DNA of 64,000 nucleotides from Tetmemena sp. SeJ-2015 (taxonomy: Eukaryota; Ciliophora; Spirotrichea; Sporadotrichida; Oxytrichidae), in the NCBI GenBank assembly GCA_027382625.1, contig JAJKFJ010022604.1:1-64000 (forward strand). Direction: 5' to 3'. Below are positions 58,787-64,000 of the stretch, in pieces. Under the pieces are notes generated by a model. That model saw only the letters and a list, made by a program, of their open reading frames with translations, was not told the DNA's origin and did no database searches. Positions within the stretch are counted from its first letter, which is position 1. Every line of letters starts with the position of its first letter. The translations under genes and the position numbers were made by a program.

Positions 58787-60322
58787 ATGTCATCGCCATA
58801 ACAAATAGTAAGAGGAAACAACAATTAAGTCGTCAATGCACCAATTTCAATCATAATTAACAATTATTTTTTCCAAGATGAATAAATATCTTTTGAAGCT
58901 TATTAAACGCAGTTGGGGCCTAGCTAGTCGACTTAATAAGCAAGATTATTTTAGTAAGAAGAAAGAAAAAGCTCTATAAGAAATACTAGGGCACTGGTTT
59001 CCCCCTCAAGATAAGTTCACTTCCATTAAATTAATCAATCAGAAAATGTACAGTCCCCTTCAAATTCAAGAACTTATCTTCCAAGCAATAGGTAGGCTCG
59101 CTCTACACACCAAAGTGTTCAAAGAGGCTCTCAAATGGTTACACAGCAAATGACTCAGAACATCCAGCAAAGAGGGAGATCCGTCCTTAGAAAAATCTAA
59201 AGAACATATCGAAATTCCGTATCTCCGTTGAGAAACTCTTCTTCCCCGCTAAATCAAGTTTCAAGATTTAGGTCCACCACACCTCCTCCTTCGGTTTTAG
59301 ACCCTATTCTAACTTTATAATAGAACAATGAACCAGTAACGATCAGCGTGAATGGCCAAGTAGTCTAGGAGAAGCTTATCTTTGTTATGAATGAGAGAGC
59401 TAAGTTGATAGCTTATCTAGAGAGAGCATAGTCCTAATTAAACTCCGATTCAAATCCGAGGACCTTGCATCTACCAACTTGTTAGTCGAACTGCTAAAAT
59501 CGTCATTTCAACAACTTTCTCTCATAGAAAGACCTTTTTCAAAAGGCTGAAGCACAATTTCTTCAAATTCTCTAGAGCTTAGAGACTTGCAGATAGTTAT
59601 ACGCTAAAGAAGATACTCCTTAATAAACATCACAACTGATAGAGTTAACCCAACAGTAAGTTCGCTCTAAGAAAAGAATGAGGAGACTACTTTAATCCAG
59701 GCCTTCTCAAAACTCAAATATAGAAGTACCATTAGCTAGACATACTGAAAGAGAGGGAGTTCATCAGGCTGAAAGTTATAATATATTTCATCACTAAAAT
59801 TATGTTGAAAGAAATGAACCACCTTCAATGACTACCTCTCTAAACCCTATTCCACAGTTGAATGCGGAACCTACAGCATAGTTAAATGCAGAACCTTAAT
59901 AGTTGAAAGCGGAACCTACTTTAGAGGCAGTGAGGGCTAACAATGAATTTGCAGACGCTCTGAGAGGAGAAGAAGAAAGCCTTTCCGATATTGTGCTAGA
60001 AATGGAGGAGGAGAGTGTTGAGCAAAATTCTAAAAGAGCACAAAATTTAGATCAACTTGAAAGCAATTTGAGTAAAAGAAGAAGCAATCATGGAGCTTCA
60101 CACAAGAAAGACTAATCACCCACACAAAACCTCGCCTCCAAAAGAGTTTAGAAAGCTATGAGAAAGAGCCAATTGAAAGATTAAATTTCCAGCCAGAATC
60201 CGAAGAAACATCCTAAGTAGAAACTTTCTCAGTAGATTCCCTAAAAACCACAGTAGAATGAGCTCGATGAAGAAGATTCGCTCTTTATGGAAGAGATCGA
60301 TGAAGCAGATGACTTTGAATGA
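58787..60322 (+). CDS. Disordered acidic protein, 511 aa, no interruption
   Basis: A single frame of 512 codons from ATG at 58787 (MSSPQQIVRGNNNQVVNAPI) to TGA at 60320-60322, using dozens of TAA/TAG codons as Gln. Ser/Arg/Gln-rich first half with proline-directed sites (RNSVSPLRNSSSPLNQVSRF, STTPPPSVLDP); a short helical part (QEKLIFVMNERAKLIAYLER, FLQILQSLETCRQLYAK); three tandem copies of a LNAEP-type unit at about 59850-59925; then an acidic end (EEDSLFMEEIDEADDFE). No IES is needed, in contrast with most neighbours. Function not recognised; resembles a regulatory or scaffold protein by composition. Best demonstration of the genetic code here. Confidence 0.8.
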
Positions 60323-60533
60323 GACTATATTGATATGCGATGGGATGATTTAATTAGATTTGATTCCAGAACAATGCGCAAGACTTGCTTTATTAAAAAT
60401 ATTAATTGTTTTTGCTGTTATTTAAATTACATGATACATATCTTATAGTCTTTTAAAATATATTGTAGTCAGATCTAAATCAAATAACTTATTGGATGGA
60501 CCTGAGCATTCTTACTTAGTGTAAAAGTTTGGG

Positions 60534-61655
60534 ATGGAACAAGTTTACTTCAATAGATGTTTCTTCACCTCTCCTCTATATGAAGAAGCAAAACACATAT
60601 TTAAAATGAGAAATCTCTAAACTGTCTTAATCATCTCTCCAGAGAGTTTTTCTAAGCTGATAACTATCTGTAAAAGTCTTTCGAAAACAAATTAGGGGGG
60701 GGCCTTTCCTCGACAGTAAAATTTTATTATGAATAAAAGTAAGAAAAAAATATTTTTTTAGGGTAATTTTCGCTCCTAAATCTGATTCTTTCAGTTATAG
60801 AGGTGCATTCGAACATCTAAGGCCTGAAATTTTAATCCTAATTTAGTAAGTTAAATGCCAACTGGACCTAAATAAAATCTACATTTTAAGCTATTTTTTC
60901 TCTATTGTAAAATGAAATTAAAGACTAATTTTTAAATAGTGCAACATTTTTTGAATTTAAGACATGCTTCAGCAATAAGCCTTAAGAATTTAAGATGAAA
61001 AGTTGTAGCATTACCCCCTTAATCAAGAATTAAATTTTGGTAATATATAAATGTTGCACTATTTAAAAATTAGTCTTTAATTTCATTTTACAATAGAGAA
61101 AAAATAGCTTAAAATGTAGATTTTATTTAGGTCCAGTTGGCATTTAACTTACTAAATTAGGATTAAAATTTCAGGCCTTAGATGTTCGAATGCACCTCTA
61201 TAACTGAAAGAATCAGATTTAGGAGCGAAAATTACCCTAAAAAAATATTTTTTTCTTACTTTTATTCATAATAAAATTTTACTGTCGAGGAAAGGCCCCC
61301 CCCCCCAAATTAGATCCAAGATTATTACAACTGCTCAAATAGAATGACTTTGAATTATTGTAAAAGAGAACAGTTCTTCCAACGGTCTCTCTATGACAAG
61401 TTCTCGCATTATCTCGATATTTAGTGCAAACTTTCAGTATTCTTATCGATCTTCAAGCAAGAGCAAGTTTCCTGCAAGCTATTAACCTTGTTTATAATTT
61501 ATTATTTTAATAATGAAGGGACTTTACATTAAAGATCTATTTAAGCGTTGATCTGCTAAGACATTCTATGCATTGATAAAATAGGCAGGTTACTCACAGT
61601 CCTTGAATACGCTAACTGGAATGAGTTTGACTCTTTGAGCTCTCTGCTTGAATGA
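60534..61655 (+). CDS. Unknown protein split by a palindromic element
   Basis: The first block runs from about ATG 60534 (MEQVYFNRCFFTSPLYEEAK) to FSKLITICKSLSKTN. After removing 60696-61313 the frame continues IQDYYNCSNRMTLNYCKREQ, FFQRSLYDKFSHYLDIQCKL, ICQDILCIDKIGRLLTVLEY to TGA at 61653-61655 (167 codons). A better match to the helical style is reached if one base is skipped near 61639: the next frame reads ALCLNEADNFYKGHQILAGR, FNILLYRACFLNLK, so the gene may extend to about 61910. Helical, TPR-like character but no firm family. Codons upstream of 60534 are also open, so the start is uncertain. Confidence 0.7.
60696..61313. mobile_element. 618-bp palindromic IES/MITE (pointer or TSD CAAATTAG)
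   Basis: Two inverted arms of about 258 bp (60696-60953 and about 61049-61306) appear essentially identical, around a 95-bp unique loop. Arm tips are a G7 tract on the left and a C11 tract on the right next to CCTTTCCTCGACAG. The flanks carry the same 8 bp, CAAATTAG (60688-60695, 61306-61313). No ORF. Excision with one repeat left restores a long reading frame across the site, so it behaves both as a transposon insertion with target duplication and as an IES with a pointer. Confidence 0.93.
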
Positions 61656-63437
61656 AGCAGACAACTTTTACAAAGGACATCAAATTCTTGCAGGGAGAGC
61701 GTTTAATATCTTGTTATATAGGGCCTGCTTCTTAAACTTAAAAACTAGGTCAACGATAAAGGAACAATCATTCAGCATTCTCATTTAGAATACCTTAAAA
61801 CTAAACTGTAAAACCAAACAGCATTAGAGGCTGCAATGTGAAACTTAGCAAAGAAGAGCGAGTTCAATTTAATAAGAAGAGGAGATGTCTAGATATAATA
61901 TATTATCCATTTATGACTAATTTAAGGCATAATTTTAATATTTCCACTAAATAATCAAGTAAATTCGAATTTTTTTAATTTAGAAACTTTTAAGCAAAAA
62001 TATTATTAAAATTCAATATCTTTATGAGTAATGTGGATTTGAAATACTTTTGAAAATTAACAAATACAAAAGTGATTCGCAATCTAAATATAATCAAAAT
62101 ATAAAAATTGAAGAAATAAAATTCTTTTTCCATTAATTCTTAATTTTAATGTTTTCTAAATTCATTTAAAGAATCCTAACTATACTTCGAGAAATAATAT
62201 TTAAACTCCTTTAAGCAATTAGAAACCAACCTATTAAATATATTTTTTCCTCTCTCAATACATATTACATTTTAGAGGTATGAAATAAATCTCGGCTTTA
62301 TATGAAATTAACTTCGAAAAAAGACCCAAAAACCTAAAAAATTTAATCGAGAGATGTTCGGTGACTCAAAATGATTTTAAAACTCCGAACTTCTAAAAGC
62401 CAGGCAATAGCTCATCAATTATAAAGGATAATAATCCAATGAATTAAAAGGTAAGTAAATAAAGTGCTTTTACGATAGTCAAGGAAGTTAACCAATCTCA
62501 AGAATAATTGAAACTAGTATCCTCTGGTCTTCAAATAAAAAGATTAACTTTTTATAGGAGTTAGTGGATAAACTTCAGAGAGCACAATGATTTGTGTGTA
62601 TATTGGAGTGATGATGAGTTTGAGTAGGAGCAAATAATAAAGCTTGAGCCAAACCGCATGATTTGTTCCTATTAGCTTTAAATTGTGTGAGGTGAGAGTT
62701 CCCTGCCCCAGTTGTAAGATTGAGGATAGCAAACTTTAATTTTAGGAGAAAGAATGATAGAGTCCTGATTTAAAGCAATTCAATACCAAGACCAAGTCAA
62801 TGGATCAAAAAAGAAAAAACCTATTTAACAGAATTGATACACCTAAAATTATAGGATATCCTTTTAAAAAAAATAGATAAGCAGAGCATTTCGAAGTCAT
62901 AAAAAGATAAATTTAACTTATTACCACATCTTAGCTAATCAGGTGTTTTATCCAATCTATGTTAAGGAGCAATATTTATATGTTTCGTGATTAGCAATGA
63001 ATATGAATTATTTATACTTCCGATATGAATAAAAGAAAAGTCTTTTTCTCAAATGTGATTAAAAGGATTTTATTCGAATAAAGAGAATCTTAATTGATAA
63101 TTTGCATATAATTAAGATTTTAACTTGATTTTATATAAAAGTAATAAAAATTAAATTCCTTATTTAATTTAGACAAGTATTCTTAGGATTAATTAGCTAA
63201 AAATGTGAGAGTAACAAAGTAATAATTTCACATCTAAATATCAGTAAAATAATTATACTAGGAGAGGATGAAATTCATTTCATTCGATTTCTAATTCTTA
63301 TAAAATTAAAGAAAAATAAAGATTGTAAATCAATTTATTGTTTAATTAATTAGTTAAAAATAAATATATTAGCATTTTAAAATATTAAATCGATAAAAAA
63401 AACAAAGTTTTTTAATTTTTATTTTAGAGCAACTATA
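61656..63437. other. AT-rich interval with uncertain ORFs
   Basis: 61656-61910 probably continues the preceding gene in a shifted frame. Beyond that the DNA is AT-rich. A possible minus-strand segment at about 62480-62750 encodes a hydrophobic stretch (AVWLKLYYLLLLKLIITPIY) but has no good start; another frame there is equally open (FKANRNKSCGLAQALLFA). Confidence 0.35.
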
Positions 63438-63557
63438 ATGACAGAGTATCTTAAAACCCCATTAGCACTAGGAGTTAAAAGATGCTAGGCTTTATTTGTA
63501 TTTCATATTTAATAAATAGCAGCAGCAAGTGAGATGAGTTAGTTGATACTCCCTTGA
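63438..63557 (+). CDS. Doubtful short ORF, 39 aa
   Basis: MTEYLKTPLALGVKRCQALF, then QQIAAASEMSQLILP and TGA. Could be a small protein or the first exon of the next gene, which starts 200 bp downstream on the same strand. Confidence 0.25.
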
Positions 63558-63752
63558 AATTAAATTTATTCAGCAATTTTATTATAAATTAAGGATTTAA
63601 CCATCAGTGCTTGCTCGAGAAAATAAAATTGCTTGCTTAATTAAATAATTACATAATGGGAAAAAGAAACATCATCGTCCCTATTATTCGCACTTTAAAT
63701 TTAACTTTTATCTTATCATATGTGTGTTGTTTTTCTCAATAGCATATAATTC

Positions 63753-64000
63753 ATGGAGGGTTCTTAGAAACCAGGACCGGAGGAGAAGCAAAGAGGAGGC
63801 TCCCCTCCGATAAAACTCCTCAAGTCTCAGTCTATATCTAAGCGTATGCGCTAAAGGCAACAGGAGTCTGTCTTCGATGATGAGGGGCCGGAGCAGATCT
63901 CTTTCAAACCAGAAAATAAAATTATCGATACTAGCCAATTAGCATATGAGCAACCTGAGTCCTCTGCTTTCAATAACATGCAGCAAATCAAATTTCACAC
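63753..64000 (+). CDS. 5' end of a gene, disordered N-terminus (truncated by window)
   Basis: Open from ATG at 63753 (MEGSQKPGPEEKQRGGSPPI) through KLLKSQSISKRMRQRQQESV and DDEGPEQISFKPENKI to the window edge without TGA. A jump in G+C marks the start. Basic then acidic disordered N-terminus; no domain reached. Confidence 0.6.

Noticed and set aside
1..64000. tRNA, rRNA, CRISPR or bacterial operon features
   Set aside because: Nothing with a convincing cloverleaf, conserved rRNA core or spaced repeats was seen by eye. Code usage, introns and gene content are ciliate. A tRNA scan would be needed to exclude tRNA genes fully.

Overview
The window is nuclear DNA of a ciliate that reads TAA and TAG as glutamine and stops only at TGA. 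The clearest proof is the ORF at 58787-60322, which runs 511 codons through dozens of TAA/TAG codons to a TGA. The same holds for the importin-alpha, methionine aminopeptidase, CHMP1, RCC1 and kelch genes. The DNA is very AT-rich and genes are short and closely packed. Conventional GT-AG introns of about 40-115 nt are present.

The main point is that this looks like germline (micronuclear) sequence, not the processed somatic genome. Conserved genes are broken by AT-rich inserts flanked by short direct repeats (3-8 bp). Removing an insert together with one repeat restores the reading frame and the family consensus. I worked out such internal eliminated sequences (IESs) by hand in ribosomal protein L15 (111 bp, repeat AATCTT), methionine aminopeptidase (517 bp, ATTAT), CHMP1 (93 bp, TTGAT), three importin-alpha paralogues (22-28 bp), a MULE-like gene (23 bp), a coiled-coil gene (64 bp, GAAAGAG) and an uncharacterised gene split by a 618-bp near-perfect palindrome (CAAATTAG). 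Repeats of variable sequence, not only TA, point to a spirotrich (hypotrich-like) ciliate; I cannot name the species.

Layout. 1-22.7 kb (mostly minus strand): three diverged importin-alpha paralogues (A 94-6753, B 10356-16862, C 20651-22709), with a methionine aminopeptidase gene after C and a near-identical orphan piece of it at 8970-9437. This suggests old segmental duplication of an importin/aminopeptidase pair. A 4.3-kb element with long terminal inverted repeats (12364-16684), carrying a nested 357-bp MITE-like element, sits inside locus B. Much of 3.7-10.3 kb is AT-rich non-coding DNA. 22.8-39.3 kb: dense genes for a large coiled-coil protein, CHMP1, an RCC1-repeat protein, a MULE/FAR1-type SWIM zinc-finger protein with altered catalytic residues, a membrin-like SNARE, a cyclin-like protein and an ankyrin/coiled-coil protein. 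39.3-50.6 kb: two heavily interrupted coiled-coil/disordered genes and several small genes. 51.4-64 kb: RPL15, a B-box/Q-rich/kelch protein, a small membrane protein, a Q/E-rich coiled-coil protein, a 511-aa disordered protein, the palindrome-split gene and the start of a final gene.

The genes look like a mixed set of housekeeping functions (nuclear import, protein N-terminal processing, ESCRT and SNARE trafficking, translation, cell cycle) with no operon logic. What unites the window is its germline architecture.
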